Shown here: positions 1-8,056 of the stretch, piece by piece
Layout of the letters: each line of letters starts with the position of its first letter
Numbering within the stretch: position 1 is the stretch's first letter
Assembly: GCA_003521815.1 (NCBI GenBank)
Contig: DPHE01000003.1
Span: 18,932 to 39,608 of the forward strand
Direction of reading: 5' to 3'
Length of the DNA: 20,677 nucleotides
DNA from: Colwellia sp.
GTDB lineage: Bacteria > Pseudomonadota > Gammaproteobacteria > Enterobacterales > Alteromonadaceae
The notes under the pieces: generated by a model
Databases searched by the model: none
The model's input: the letters and a program-made list of their open reading frames with translations, nothing else
What the model was told of the DNA's origin: nothing
Position numbers and translations under genes: made by a program

Positions 1-32
1 TACCTAGTACCTAAGGGTATCAATAATTAGCT

Positions 33-869
33 TTATTTATATAACGCTAATATTTCTTTCACCTTTGTTCGCCCTTCCCCTTTTTGGCTTATTGAGCGTT
101 GCACCTGAAATAACCTTTTCTTACTTGCATCTTTGTATAACTCACGAGTAAAGTCTACATAATGATTTGATATCAATGTAGGTATGCCTTTACTTCTTGC
201 TAACTCTGCACAATCTACAAGCCTCTGCTGGTCTCCATCAGTAAAAGAATTACCGGCATAAGCGGTGAAGTTTGAGGTTCTATTTATGGGTGAATAAGGA
301 GGATCACAATAAACGACATCATCAACTCGAAGTTGGGAGAACGCAGTTTCAAAATCCCCTTGGATAAACGTTGCTTTTTGAGATTTTTCTGAAAAATATT
401 CCAATTCCTTTTGAGGAAAGTACGGATGCTTATACCGTCCAAAAGGTACGTTATAGCCACCACTTTTATTATATCGACATAAACCATTGTAACCATGTCT
501 ATTTAGATATAAAAACAACATGGAGCGTTCATATTCATCAGTAGATTGATTAAATTGACGTCTGAATGCGTAATACTTTTCTGACTGATTATTATCGCTA
601 ATAAATAACTTCGCCGCATCGACAATAAACTGAGTAGGTTGGCTTTTAATCAGGTTGAATAAGGCAATAAGATCTGGATTCATATCGACCAAAAGGTATT
701 CTTCAAAATCTAAATTAAGGAAAACAGAGCCACCACCCACGAAAGGCTCCACTAATCTTTTTTTACCTCTTTTAGGTAATAGGCTAGCAATTTCATGGAC
801 TACTTTTTTTTTGCCGCCAGCCCATTTCAAGGCCGATCGCATTCCAACGGGGGGTTGAGCTTTAGTCAC
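33..869 (-). CDS. dam: DNA adenine methylase Dam (GATC-specific)
   Basis: Encodes a 278-residue N6-adenine methyltransferase of the Dam/alpha family, which transfers a methyl group from S-adenosylmethionine to adenine in GATC for mismatch-repair strand marking and replication control. The sequence shows LKWAGGK at residues 14-20, the AdoMet-binding PFVGGGSV near 42-49, the target-recognition stretch NVPFGRYKHPYF at 140-151 and the catalytic DPPY at 189-192. All line up with E. coli Dam, and the length is equal to E. coli's 278. The chosen start is GTG with an AGG seven bases upstream; an ATG at codon 10 is the alternative and lacks a spaced Shine-Dalgarno. It lies downstream of aroB in the same direction, but damX is absent from between them. 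No restriction endonuclease gene is adjacent, so this is a housekeeping methylase rather than part of a restriction-modification pair. The identity is secure; only the start is uncertain. Confidence 0.96.
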   Translation of the reverse strand: MTKAQPPVGMRSALKWAGGKKKVVHEIASLLPKRGKKRLVEPFVGGGSVFLNLDFEEYLLVDMNPDLIALFNLIKSQPTQFIVDAAKLFISDNNQSEKYYAFRRQFNQSTDEYERSMLFLYLNRHGYNGLCRYNKSGGYNVPFGRYKHPYFPQKELEYFSEKSQKATFIQGDFETAFSQLRVDDVVYCDPPYSPINRTSNFTAYAGNSFTDGDQQRLVDCAELARSKGIPTLISNHYVDFTRELYKDASKKRLFQVQRSISQKGEGRTKVKEILALYK

Positions 870-1156
870 AAAGAAACCTATAAATTATTCGTAGCTAAAG
901 CTAACATGATTGTCTGGCGATAAATAGATGAACTATCCATTTTCATAATTTTGAAACACATAAAAGCGTAGGACTATCTAATCAATGTGAACGATGACAC
1001 TCATTACTGTAGTGGCTACATCTAACATATCATCTACAACACAGTATCAGCTTGCTCATTGGCTTTACTCTGATTTATTCGCGTGTTGATAGTGCTTACA
1101 TACTAACCCATGCGATAATACATGCTTGCTATTAACTGTTAGAAAGCACAAAGCAG
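870..1156. other. aroB-dam intergenic gap where damX would be expected
   Basis: These 287 bp contain no credible gene. All reading frames on the minus strand are broken by frequent stops, and I cannot recognise remnants of a SPOR domain. A 22-codon ORF (about 955-887) ends just before dam but has no support beyond its length. A 6-bp inverted repeat (TAACTG at 1133-1138, CAGTTA at 1154-1159) flanks the aroB stop, with a 15-base loop and no strong T-run, so it is at best a poor terminator. I see no convincing promoter for dam. In E. coli the gene here is damX, a septal-ring SPOR protein. Confidence 0.7.
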
Positions 1157-2221
1157 TTATAGAATCTTCTGAAGCATTTCCACTGTCACATCATCGCGAA
1201 TTTCTGATTTCCCTATAGCGGTAGGGACAATAAAACGCAATTTACCGCCGATATTCTTTTTATCACGGCGCATATGGCGAATAAAATCATCAAGTCCCAT
1301 TGTTTCTGGTGCTATTAAAGGTAAATCAAACGCTTTAATAAGTGATTCTATTCGACAAAGATCTGACACTTCAAGCAAACTCATTGTTACTGCTAACTTA
1401 GCAGCAAGTACCATGCCAGTAGCAACAGCTTCACCATGAAGCCAGTTACCGTATCCTTGTTCTGCCTCAATTGCATGGCCAAAAGTATGACCTAAATTAA
1501 GAAGTGCTCGCACACCTGCTTCTGTTTCATCAGTGGCCACAATATCCGCTTTACATTGGCAACATTTCTCAATCATTTGAGAAAGTATCTTTTTATCGCC
1601 CGCTTTAATTGCGTCAATATTTTGCTCTAGCCAAACAAAAAAGTCATAGTCACCTAAAATGCCATATTTAATAACTTCAGCCATACCTGCATTAAACTCT
1701 CGAATAGGCAAAGTAGTTAAGCTATCAATATCAATAATAACGGCTTTCGGTTGATAAAAAGCACCAATCATGTTTTTACCAAGCGGATGGTTGACTGCTG
1801 TTTTACCACCAACAGATGAGTCTACTTGTGATAAAACAGTGGTAGGCACTTGCACGAAATCTATACCGCGTTGATAACAAGCAGCAGCAAAACCTGTAAT
1901 ATCACCAATAACCCCACCACCTAATGCAATTAACGTCGTATCACGACCATGTTCATTTGCTAATAGGTGAGACATAATGCGCTCAAAATTGGCTAAGCTT
2001 TTTTCTGCTTCACCATCAGGCAAAATAACTTCATCTAAGTCAAAGCTAGATAATTGTTCTTTGATTTTTTCAAGATAGAGAGGCGCTACAATGGTATTGG
2101 TAACAATACAAACGCGCGTATTTCTAATATGAGAAGAAAACAGGTCTGGATTATTGAACAGACCTGAATCTATATAAATGGGGTAACTACGGGTGCCTAA
2201 ATCAAGCTGAAGTGTTGGCAT
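1157..2221 (-). CDS. aroB: 3-dehydroquinate synthase
   Basis: A 354-residue cytoplasmic enzyme that converts DAHP to 3-dehydroquinate, the second step of the shikimate pathway, using NAD+ and a divalent metal. The NAD-binding glycine-rich GGGVIGDITG is at residues 101-110 and the substrate-binding DSSVGGKT at 134-141. The expected metal ligands can be seen as E182 in AEVIKYG, H245 within LGHTFGH and H262 in LHGEA. The length is normal for bacterial AroB (E. coli about 362). The ATG start begins MPTLQLDLG, like relatives, though no strong ribosome binding site is seen. It follows aroK by 36 bp and is almost surely co-transcribed with it. Nothing appears degraded. Confidence 0.97.
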   Translation of the reverse strand: MPTLQLDLGTRSYPIYIDSGLFNNPDLFSSHIRNTRVCIVTNTIVAPLYLEKIKEQLSSFDLDEVILPDGEAEKSLANFERIMSHLLANEHGRDTTLIALGGGVIGDITGFAAACYQRGIDFVQVPTTVLSQVDSSVGGKTAVNHPLGKNMIGAFYQPKAVIIDIDSLTTLPIREFNAGMAEVIKYGILGDYDFFVWLEQNIDAIKAGDKKILSQMIEKCCQCKADIVATDETEAGVRALLNLGHTFGHAIEAEQGYGNWLHGEAVATGMVLAAKLAVTMSLLEVSDLCRIESLIKAFDLPLIAPETMGLDDFIRHMRRDKKNIGGKLRFIVPTAIGKSEIRDDVTVEMLQKIL

Positions 2222-2257
2222 TTTTGTATCTACTACTTGTAAGGACTATAAATAAAA

Positions 2258-2776
2258 TTAAAAGTCTAAACGCTCAATGATTTTGTGCGCCACAACTTTA
2301 GCACTTTGATCATCAGTTTTAATGATCACATCGGCAATCTCTTCATAAAAAGGATTACGTTCAACAGCTAAGTTCTCTAATACAGTGCGAGGCTTTTCAG
2401 ATGTTTGTAACAACGGACGACGGCGATCTCTTTGAGTACGGGCTACTTGTTTATCTATTGTAGTTTCAAGATAGACAACGATGCCACGTGCAGATAAGCG
2501 ATTACGAACTTGGTCGCTAATCACAGAACCACCACCTGTAGCTAAAACAATACCTTGTTTTTCACTCAAGTCTTCAATTACTTCTTCTTCTCTCTTGCGA
2601 AAACCTGCTTCGCCTTCAAGATCGAAAACCCAAGCAATGTCTGCACCGGTACGTCGTTCAATCTCTTGATCCGAATCAAAAAACTCAAGATGTAGTCTGT
2701 CAGCAAGTTCTCTACCAATAGTGCTTTTTCCTGCGCCCATAGGTCCAATCAGGAAGATATTACGTTTTTCTGCCAT
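2258..2776 (-). CDS. aroK: Shikimate kinase I
   Basis: A 172-residue P-loop kinase that phosphorylates shikimate at O3 using ATP. The Walker A motif GPMGAGKST is at residues 11-19, the substrate-binding DSD at 34-36, R60 sits in GFRKRE, the glycine-rich GGG is at 81-83, and the lid-region arginines fall at about 117-120 ahead of PLL. The first residues MAEKRNIFL match E. coli AroK exactly, which fixes the ATG start and favours AroK over the AroL isozyme. It sits between pilQ and aroB, the usual gammaproteobacterial position, with its own likely promoter in the gap upstream. A GATC site (2805-2808) lies in the leader. Confidence 0.97.
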   Translation of the reverse strand: MAEKRNIFLIGPMGAGKSTIGRELADRLHLEFFDSDQEIERRTGADIAWVFDLEGEAGFRKREEEVIEDLSEKQGIVLATGGGSVISDQVRNRLSARGIVVYLETTIDKQVARTQRDRRRPLLQTSEKPRTVLENLAVERNPFYEEIADVIIKTDDQSAKVVAHKIIERLDF

Positions 2777-2852
2777 TAGATTTACTTAATACTCGTTTGT
2801 TTCAGATCATATCAAAAGGGAAATCACAGTAACTGCCTAAATACCTTCTGAC

Positions 2853-2881
2853 GTTATAGAGGTCTCCCTCGGAAATTTCAA
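2853..2881 (-). promoter_or_regulatory. Predicted sigma70-type promoter of aroKB
   Basis: On the minus strand, TTGAAA (2876-2881) is separated by exactly 17 bp from TATAAC (2853-2858); each hexamer matches the E. coli consensus at 5 of 6 positions. Transcription would begin roughly 70 bases before the aroK ATG. This would let aroK and aroB be expressed independently of the pilus genes. It is a prediction from sequence only. Confidence 0.6.
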
Positions 2882-2923
2882 GGGCGTAATTATCGCAATT
2901 GTTGGGGTAAGATTGCAAGTAAC

Positions 2924-2963
2924 ATTGTCGTTAAGTAAGATAAAAACCTGACTTAATGACAAT
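2924..2963. repeat. 13-bp imperfect inverted repeat after pilQ
   Basis: Arms at 2924-2936 (ATTGTCGTTAAGT) and 2951-2963 (ACTTAATGACAAT) are complementary at 12 of 13 positions around a 14-base loop. The repeat begins about 18 bases past the pilQ stop. A T-run sits inside the loop rather than after the stem, so it is not a textbook intrinsic terminator. It could still end or protect the pilM-Q transcript, or be a protein site upstream of the aroK promoter. The single mismatch is a G-T wobble if read as plus-strand RNA and A-C on the pil transcript. Confidence 0.5.
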
Positions 2964-2980
2964 TAAATTACAAATATGTG

Positions 2981-5068
2981 CTAAAAATGCTCGGTTACTA
3001 TGCGTGGCGTTACAAAAATGAGTAATTCTTTTTTTTCATTGAACTGATTACTATTTCTAAATAACCAACCAACATAAGGAATATCACCTAAGACGGGTAC
3101 CTTCGATATTGTACTTATAATGGCTTGTTGATAAATACCGCCCAGCACAATAGTTTCACCATTATTCACCAGTACTTGAGTACCTATACGTTGAGTATCA
3201 ATGGCAGGAGCTTGTCCACTTTGAACATCTGACACGGTATCTTGAGTTACCACTAAATCTAATATAATTTTATTGTCTGGCGTTATATGTGGCGTTACCG
3301 TCAAACTGAGCACCGCTTTTTTAAATTGTGTTGCGGTTGCCCCACTTGAAGCCGCTTCTTGATAAGGAATTTCAACACCTTGCTCAATGTAAGCTTCTTT
3401 CTGATTTGCCGTGGTAATACGAGGGCTAGCAATTATTTCACCTTTATTTTCTTTTTCCATGGCACTTAATTCAAGATCTAAAATGGTTCCATCCGTTAAT
3501 CGAGCTACTTGGAATGCCAAAACCCCTGCTGGATTTACTACAGGTAAATTAACATTCAATCGATCAGATAATCCAGGAACAGAGGCACTATTAGCCGAGT
3601 TTACACCCTCTAAAGAGCCCGAAGTTGCATATTGACCATCAGTATCTGTTACCCCCCAACGAATGCCTAATTCTTCATTTATATTATCTTTAACCGTTAC
3701 CATACGCGCTTCAATGATAACTTGACGCACAGCAATATCTAAAATATTAACCATACGCTTAATATCTTCAATAATTTTCGCTGTATCGCGAATTAATAAG
3801 GTATTGGTGCGTTCATCTACTGAGACACTACCACGAGAGGATAAAATACTCGTATCTTCATTTTTAATTAAATCAGCGAGCTCACTGGCTTTAGCATAAT
3901 TTATTTGTACATATTCAGAATATAATGGCGCTAACTCTTCGACCTGCTGTTGAGCTTGTAAATTTTGAGCTTCTTGAGCAGCCAGTTCATTGCTTGGTGC
4001 GACCATTAAAATATTACCTTGCATACGCTTATCAAGACCTTTCACTTTCAAAATAATATCAAGTGCTTGATCCCAAGGTACGCCATCTAAGCGTAAAGTA
4101 ATATTTCCTGTGACTGTATCACTAGTAATCAAGTTAAATTCATTATAATCAGCAATAATTTGCAACACGGTACGAACAGGAATATCTTGGAAGTTGAGTG
4201 AGATTATACGACCTGTAAAGTCTTCGCTATCGCTTAAGTAACCTGGTGCTTTCTTTGTTTTTTCTTTAACTGTTAATATAAATACATTATCTTTTTGACG
4301 ATGTAAAAAAGTAAAGTGCGTATCAACATCAATCACTAGGCGAGCGTTACGACCTTCTTTAAACGTTTCAATACCTGACACAATCGTACCAAAATCGGTT
4401 ACATCAAGTTTATAAAGTAACTCTTCAATTATGTTTGTATTATGAAATTCGACATTCACTTTTCCTAATTTATCATTCACATCAACAGCAACCATGCTGT
4501 CTTTTAAATAGACTAATATTTCAGCCGAATTATTTTCACCTAAACGAAAATCAAGTGATTCTACATGATTAATAAATTGTTCACCTGCGGGTCTTAATGC
4601 CTCAACAATGTCAGCTGATTGACCATAATTAAAGGTAATAGAGAATTGCTTTCCATTTAACGCGACATCAAACACTGATAATTTATCTAAACTAATCAAG
4701 GCAACAACCCTGCCTGAGCTATTATCTAAAAAAATATTGGTGATGCCGGCATGATTAACCAGTGTATCTTTAAGCTTATCATCATAACTATTTGCCGCAA
4801 AACTAACCTCAACATAAGCAGAATCCATGGACGTTTTTACTACCGGTAGGGAGAGCATTTCTGTCGAGAATTCAAAAACTAATTTAATCTGGTCATTTTG
4901 AATTGTATTATAAAAAATACCTAATAACTTACTATCACTTACTTGCTCTGCGCTGAGATTTAAAGAGGTTATAGTAAGTATCAGTATTGTTGAGTAAACT
5001 AACCAAGTTTTTCTCATTTGGGTCACTTTGGTAAAGACTTTATAATTTTTCATTTTAGTAAATAGCAT
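2981..5068 (-). CDS. pilQ: Type IV pilus secretin PilQ
   Basis: A 695-residue outer-membrane secretin that forms the gated pore through which the type IV pilus crosses the outer membrane. A hydrophobic signal peptide lies at about residues 18-40, with probable cleavage after the alanine of NLSA. Two AMIN-like peptidoglycan-binding regions follow (about 50-145 and 165-270), then an STN/N0 domain (about 285-355), an N1 domain (about 385-445) and the secretin core (about 450-690). The core contains the conserved VPVLGDIPYVGWLFR near 657-671. The ATG used has a good Shine-Dalgarno (AAAGGG), which gives an unusually long basic stretch before the signal peptide; Met18 would give a more conventional leader. 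It is the last pil gene of the operon, 21 bp after pilP. Confidence 0.96.
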   Translation of the reverse strand: MLFTKMKNYKVFTKVTQMRKTWLVYSTILILTITSLNLSAEQVSDSKLLGIFYNTIQNDQIKLVFEFSTEMLSLPVVKTSMDSAYVEVSFAANSYDDKLKDTLVNHAGITNIFLDNSSGRVVALISLDKLSVFDVALNGKQFSITFNYGQSADIVEALRPAGEQFINHVESLDFRLGENNSAEILVYLKDSMVAVDVNDKLGKVNVEFHNTNIIEELLYKLDVTDFGTIVSGIETFKEGRNARLVIDVDTHFTFLHRQKDNVFILTVKEKTKKAPGYLSDSEDFTGRIISLNFQDIPVRTVLQIIADYNEFNLITSDTVTGNITLRLDGVPWDQALDIILKVKGLDKRMQGNILMVAPSNELAAQEAQNLQAQQQVEELAPLYSEYVQINYAKASELADLIKNEDTSILSSRGSVSVDERTNTLLIRDTAKIIEDIKRMVNILDIAVRQVIIEARMVTVKDNINEELGIRWGVTDTDGQYATSGSLEGVNSANSASVPGLSDRLNVNLPVVNPAGVLAFQVARLTDGTILDLELSAMEKENKGEIIASPRITTANQKEAYIEQGVEIPYQEAASSGATATQFKKAVLSLTVTPHITPDNKIILDLVVTQDTVSDVQSGQAPAIDTQRIGTQVLVNNGETIVLGGIYQQAIISTISKVPVLGDIPYVGWLFRNSNQFNEKKELLIFVTPRIVTEHF

Positions 5069-5089
5069 TGGTATTTCCCTTTACCTTTT

Positions 5090-5614
5090 TTATTCTGATA
5101 GCGCGATTTTAATCACTGTTTCACGTTCTACCCAACAACCTGCACCATCAGGTCTAAGTTCAACTAATTTTACACTTTTGGCATTAACTTCTATTACATG
5201 ACCATTAAATAACCCCATATAACCACCTATGGCAACCCTATGTAGGCTCAAATCAGAAACTTCAACCAAAGCCCAAAGCATACCCTCCTCTCCCATGGTG
5301 CCTTTCATTGTTATCTCAGCCAGTGCAAACTTTTCTAAGGGTTGCTTGGGACGGTGAGTATCTGGGCTTAAACATCCAGAAACCTGTAGGTTTTTTTGAA
5401 TTTTTTGTTGAATGACTTCTGCTGTTGGTAAAGAGAATGGGCTTCTTAAATCAAATGCGGAGTAATCATAATGGTTAAATGGGTGTACTTCTGGAATAGG
5501 ATCCATTTGGTTCGTTGTTGTTGCTCTAATCTGTTGAAGGTGAGCACGAAGATCAGTCGTATCATCATAACAACCGCTCACTAATACTAAGACAATAAAA
5601 GTTAATTTTTTCAT
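5090..5614 (-). CDS. pilP: Type IV pilus assembly lipoprotein PilP
   Basis: A 174-residue periplasmic lipoprotein that links the PilNO inner-membrane complex to the PilQ secretin. The N-terminus carries a short hydrophobic segment ending in the lipobox LVSGC, so Cys15 should be the lipidated first residue of the mature protein. A disordered linker follows, including PFNHYDYSAFDLRSPF, the conserved region preceding the folded domain. The beta-rich domain from about residue 95 has GYMGLFNGHVIEV near 128-140, typical of PilP. The start overlaps the pilO stop by 4 bp (ATGA), indicating translational coupling. Length and features fit the family. Confidence 0.93.
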   Translation of the reverse strand: MKKLTFIVLVLVSGCYDDTTDLRAHLQQIRATTTNQMDPIPEVHPFNHYDYSAFDLRSPFSLPTAEVIQQKIQKNLQVSGCLSPDTHRPKQPLEKFALAEITMKGTMGEEGMLWALVEVSDLSLHRVAIGGYMGLFNGHVIEVNAKSVKLVELRPDGAGCWVERETVIKIALSE

Positions 5615-6219
5615 TGTATTTTAGCCTCTTGATAGCGATAGGTTTTAGCTTCAAGCTTTAAATTCAACATAGATTTACTTGTCGGTATAATATCTATTGT
5701 AAAGTCATGTAAAGTAACAATACGAGGCAATCCAGATATTTTACTGACAAAGTTACCAAAAGAGTGATAAGAGCCATTGACTTCGATATCAATAGGTAAC
5801 TCTATGTATATCTCTTTGCTTATTTCAGGTTGCCATTCTAACTTAACAAAATCTAATCCACTGTTAGTCCCAATAAAGGTAATATCATCTAATAAACTCG
5901 GCGTTTCATAGCTGTTAGGTAAACTTCTTAATTGGTTAGCAAAAATATCTTCTGCTTCTAGCATTTGTGCCTTAAACAATTCTAAATTTGCCGCAACATG
6001 GTATTTACTTTTATAAGACTGCTTTAACGTAACTTCTTCAGCAATAACCTGATCAAGTTGTTTGATCTTATCACTAACTAAACCAACATACCCTAAACCA
6101 GCAATAACAAAAGACAAGAAGGTAGTTAGTACAAACTTCGCTGCAACTGGCCATTGACCAATGCTTTCAAGTTCTAAATTTTGAAATTGTGATGTGTCAA
6201 ATTTCAAAAGCCCCCCCAT
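5611..6219 (-). CDS. pilO: Type IV pilus inner-membrane protein PilO
   Basis: A 202-residue bitopic protein that heterodimerises with PilN and binds PilP in the pilus alignment complex. A cytoplasmic N-terminus (about 1-25, with LELESIGQWP) is followed by a transmembrane helix at about 26-48, a coiled-coil stretch to about 95, and a ferredoxin-like periplasmic domain. The domain contains YIELPIDIEVNGSYHSFGNFVSKISGLPRIVTLHDF in two conserved segments, close to Pseudomonas PilO (described here in pieces near residues 133-167). The ATG start is forced by a stop three codons upstream. It has no clear Shine-Dalgarno and runs straight into a tract of seven G. The gap from pilN is 48 bp. Confidence 0.93.
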   Translation of the reverse strand: MGGLLKFDTSQFQNLELESIGQWPVAAKFVLTTFLSFVIAGLGYVGLVSDKIKQLDQVIAEEVTLKQSYKSKYHVAANLELFKAQMLEAEDIFANQLRSLPNSYETPSLLDDITFIGTNSGLDFVKLEWQPEISKEIYIELPIDIEVNGSYHSFGNFVSKISGLPRIVTLHDFTIDIIPTSKSMLNLKLEAKTYRYQEAKIQ

Positions 6220-6267
6220 TAAGCGTCAATGCTTTCACTGAAAACGATATTTTAACGTTGACTGGGA

Positions 6268-6861
6268 TCACTTACCACCTCCATGAACTGTATTCAAAAA
6301 TCCCGTATTTGAATCATTTACCAACCCTTTAATATTCACTCGCATTTTAAAGCTACTTAGAAGCTTAGACGGCCCATCATCAGAAGTAATAGATTCCAGA
6401 GTGGCGTCTGTGAATAAATCTGATAATTCAATCGCTCTGATCATATTAGCTAAATGATTATTTGAGTCACTTTTTCCTGTAATTTGAATGGTATTGTCTT
6501 TTTTATCAATTTGGGTGATATAAATTCCATTAGGAATTATCTTAGCTATTTCATCAAGGACTTGTGTTCCAACGTTACGGCTACGTTGTAATTTTTCTAC
6601 AATATCAATACGTTTTTGTAATGCGGTTTTTTTAGCATTTAAGGTTTTTATTTCTGCTATTTGTCTATCTAATAATTGAATTTCATTTTTCAAAAAGGTA
6701 TTACGTACCCGCTGCCCATCTACACGTGCTTGAAAATATAAATTAACTAATAAAACTAAAACAAAAGCACAGACCCCTGCAATCGCTAAAACAATAAAAA
6801 ATTCTTTTTTCTTAGTTTTAAGTGCTTCTTCGCGCCAAGGGAGCAGATTTATATATGCCAT
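6268..6861 (-). CDS. pilN: Type IV pilus inner-membrane protein PilN
   Basis: A 197-residue bitopic membrane protein. The N-terminal cytoplasmic motif INLLPWR at residues 4-10 is the conserved peptide that binds the groove of PilM. A single transmembrane helix runs from about 22 to 43, followed by a coiled coil (about 48-85) and a small periplasmic ferredoxin-like domain containing IIPNGIYITQI and ITGKSDSNNHLANMIRAIE. The start codon overlaps the 3' end of pilM by 13 bp, so the two are translated together. Length and layout are normal for PilN. Confidence 0.94.
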   Translation of the reverse strand: MAYINLLPWREEALKTKKKEFFIVLAIAGVCAFVLVLLVNLYFQARVDGQRVRNTFLKNEIQLLDRQIAEIKTLNAKKTALQKRIDIVEKLQRSRNVGTQVLDEIAKIIPNGIYITQIDKKDNTIQITGKSDSNNHLANMIRAIELSDLFTDATLESITSDDGPSKLLSSFKMRVNIKGLVNDSNTGFLNTVHGGGK

Positions 6862-7928
6862 GGCGTAAAACTCCTTAAAGCTAACCCTGTTGCTACCATC
6901 AATTGCGGAGCTATTTTCGCTAACTCATCTTCATTTATCATTTTTGCTCTTTCCATATTATTAAAGGGGTTCGCAATAATGGTATGAATACCCAATTCAT
7001 CGGTTAGTAATTTGTCTAACCCTTCAATTGAAGCCGTTCCACCAGAAACAAGTAAATAATCAACCTTATCCGCTCCACTTGAAGTCAAAAACATTTGAAT
7101 AGCTCGACGTATTTGTTGTATTAAAATGGTCTGAAAAGGAGCTAAAACTTCAAACACGTAATTAGGGGGTAAGTCGTGAGTAATTTTTGCTTCTTCAGCC
7201 TCTTCAAATGATTTGTTATAATATGAAACAATTGAACGAGTGTATTGCTCACCACCAAAGATTTGATCGCGGCTATAAATCTGCTTTCCTGCTTTGGTGG
7301 CAGTAAAAAGTGTCATGATTGCGCCAATATCCACAATGGCTACCGTTTTATTTGCCGCATCTTCAGGAAGTTGTGATAAACATAAATCATGTGATCTGCT
7401 TACTGCATAAGATTCAACATCAATAACTTTCGCATGAAAACCACCTAATTCTAATGCAGCAACTCTTGCTTCAATTGACTCTGTTCGTGCGGCACTCAGT
7501 AATACATTCACTTTGCTTTGATCTGACTGATTAACATCTAATAATTCAAAATCTAAGCTTACTTCATTTAAAGGATAGGGAATTAAACTATCGGCTTCTA
7601 TTTCAATCTGGCTAGCTAATTCATCTTCACTAAGGGCAACATCCATATAAATTATTTTACTGATCACAGTTTGACCTGATACCGCTGCTACTGCTTCTTT
7701 CGCCTTCATTGATATTTTTTGACGAATTTTAGCGAGAACATGACCAACCGCTTCAATATCTTGAATTTCACGATCGACAACGGCGCCACGTGTCATGGGT
7801 TCAATTGCGAAGTCTTCTATGATATAACCGTCACTACCCTGACTGAGTAGAACGGCCTTAACGGTATGAGATCCTATATCAATCCCGACCATCATAGTCG
7901 TCTTCTTTCTCCATAGATTATCCAGCAT
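6849..7928 (-). CDS. pilM: Type IV pilus actin-like ATPase PilM
   Basis: A 359-residue cytoplasmic actin/FtsA-fold protein that binds ATP and the PilN N-terminus, coupling the pilus motor to the alignment complex. The phosphate-1-like motif VGIDIGSHTVKAV lies at about residues 14-26, and the second nucleotide-binding segment AIVDIGAIMTLF near 198-209. The LLVSGGTASIEGLD segment near 298-311 is the adenosine motif. The ATG start gives the typical short N-terminus MLDNLWRKK before the first strand. It is the first gene of the pilMNOPQ operon, divergent from mrcA, with a strong predicted promoter just upstream. Confidence 0.95.
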   Translation of the reverse strand: MLDNLWRKKTTMMVGIDIGSHTVKAVLLSQGSDGYIIEDFAIEPMTRGAVVDREIQDIEAVGHVLAKIRQKISMKAKEAVAAVSGQTVISKIIYMDVALSEDELASQIEIEADSLIPYPLNEVSLDFELLDVNQSDQSKVNVLLSAARTESIEARVAALELGGFHAKVIDVESYAVSRSHDLCLSQLPEDAANKTVAIVDIGAIMTLFTATKAGKQIYSRDQIFGGEQYTRSIVSYYNKSFEEAEEAKITHDLPPNYVFEVLAPFQTILIQQIRRAIQMFLTSSGADKVDYLLVSGGTASIEGLDKLLTDELGIHTIIANPFNNMERAKMINEDELAKIAPQLMVATGLALRSFTPWHI

Positions 7929-7949
7929 AACAACCCATTAAATTATATT

Positions 7950-7978
7950 GTTATAATTATTTTAGACATATTTTTCAA
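7950..7978 (-). promoter_or_regulatory. Predicted sigma70-type promoter of pilMNOPQ
   Basis: On the minus strand, TTGAAA (7973-7978) and TATAAC (7950-7955) are 17 bp apart, with the same hexamers and spacing as the promoter predicted for aroK. The predicted start lies about 15 bases before the pilM ATG, leaving a very short leader without a clear Shine-Dalgarno. Prediction only. Confidence 0.55.
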
Positions 7979-8017
7979 AAAAACACGCATATCACATGGT
8001 TTTACAAGATATACTAA

Positions 8018-8023
8018 TATAAT
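8018..8023 (+). promoter_or_regulatory. Possible -10 element for mrcA
   Basis: A perfect TATAAT stands 33 bp before the mrcA GTG. No good -35 hexamer lies at 16-18 bp spacing (ATGGTT at best), so this is a weak call in an AT-rich divergent region. Confidence 0.3.
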
Positions 8024-8056
8024 CAGTCCATTTTATTCACAAATAGAGCGAATGTA

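Noticed and set aside
33..869. Dam as part of a restriction-modification system
   Set aside because: It is equal in length and motifs to housekeeping Dam, is in the standard aroB-dam setting, and no endonuclease gene is next to it inside the window.
887..955. 22-codon ORF immediately upstream of dam
   Set aside because: It is short, has no Shine-Dalgarno or recognisable similarity, and such frames are expected by chance in this AT-rich gap.
1133..1159. Terminator at the aroB stop
   Set aside because: The stem is only 6 bp with a 15-base loop and there is no following T-run.
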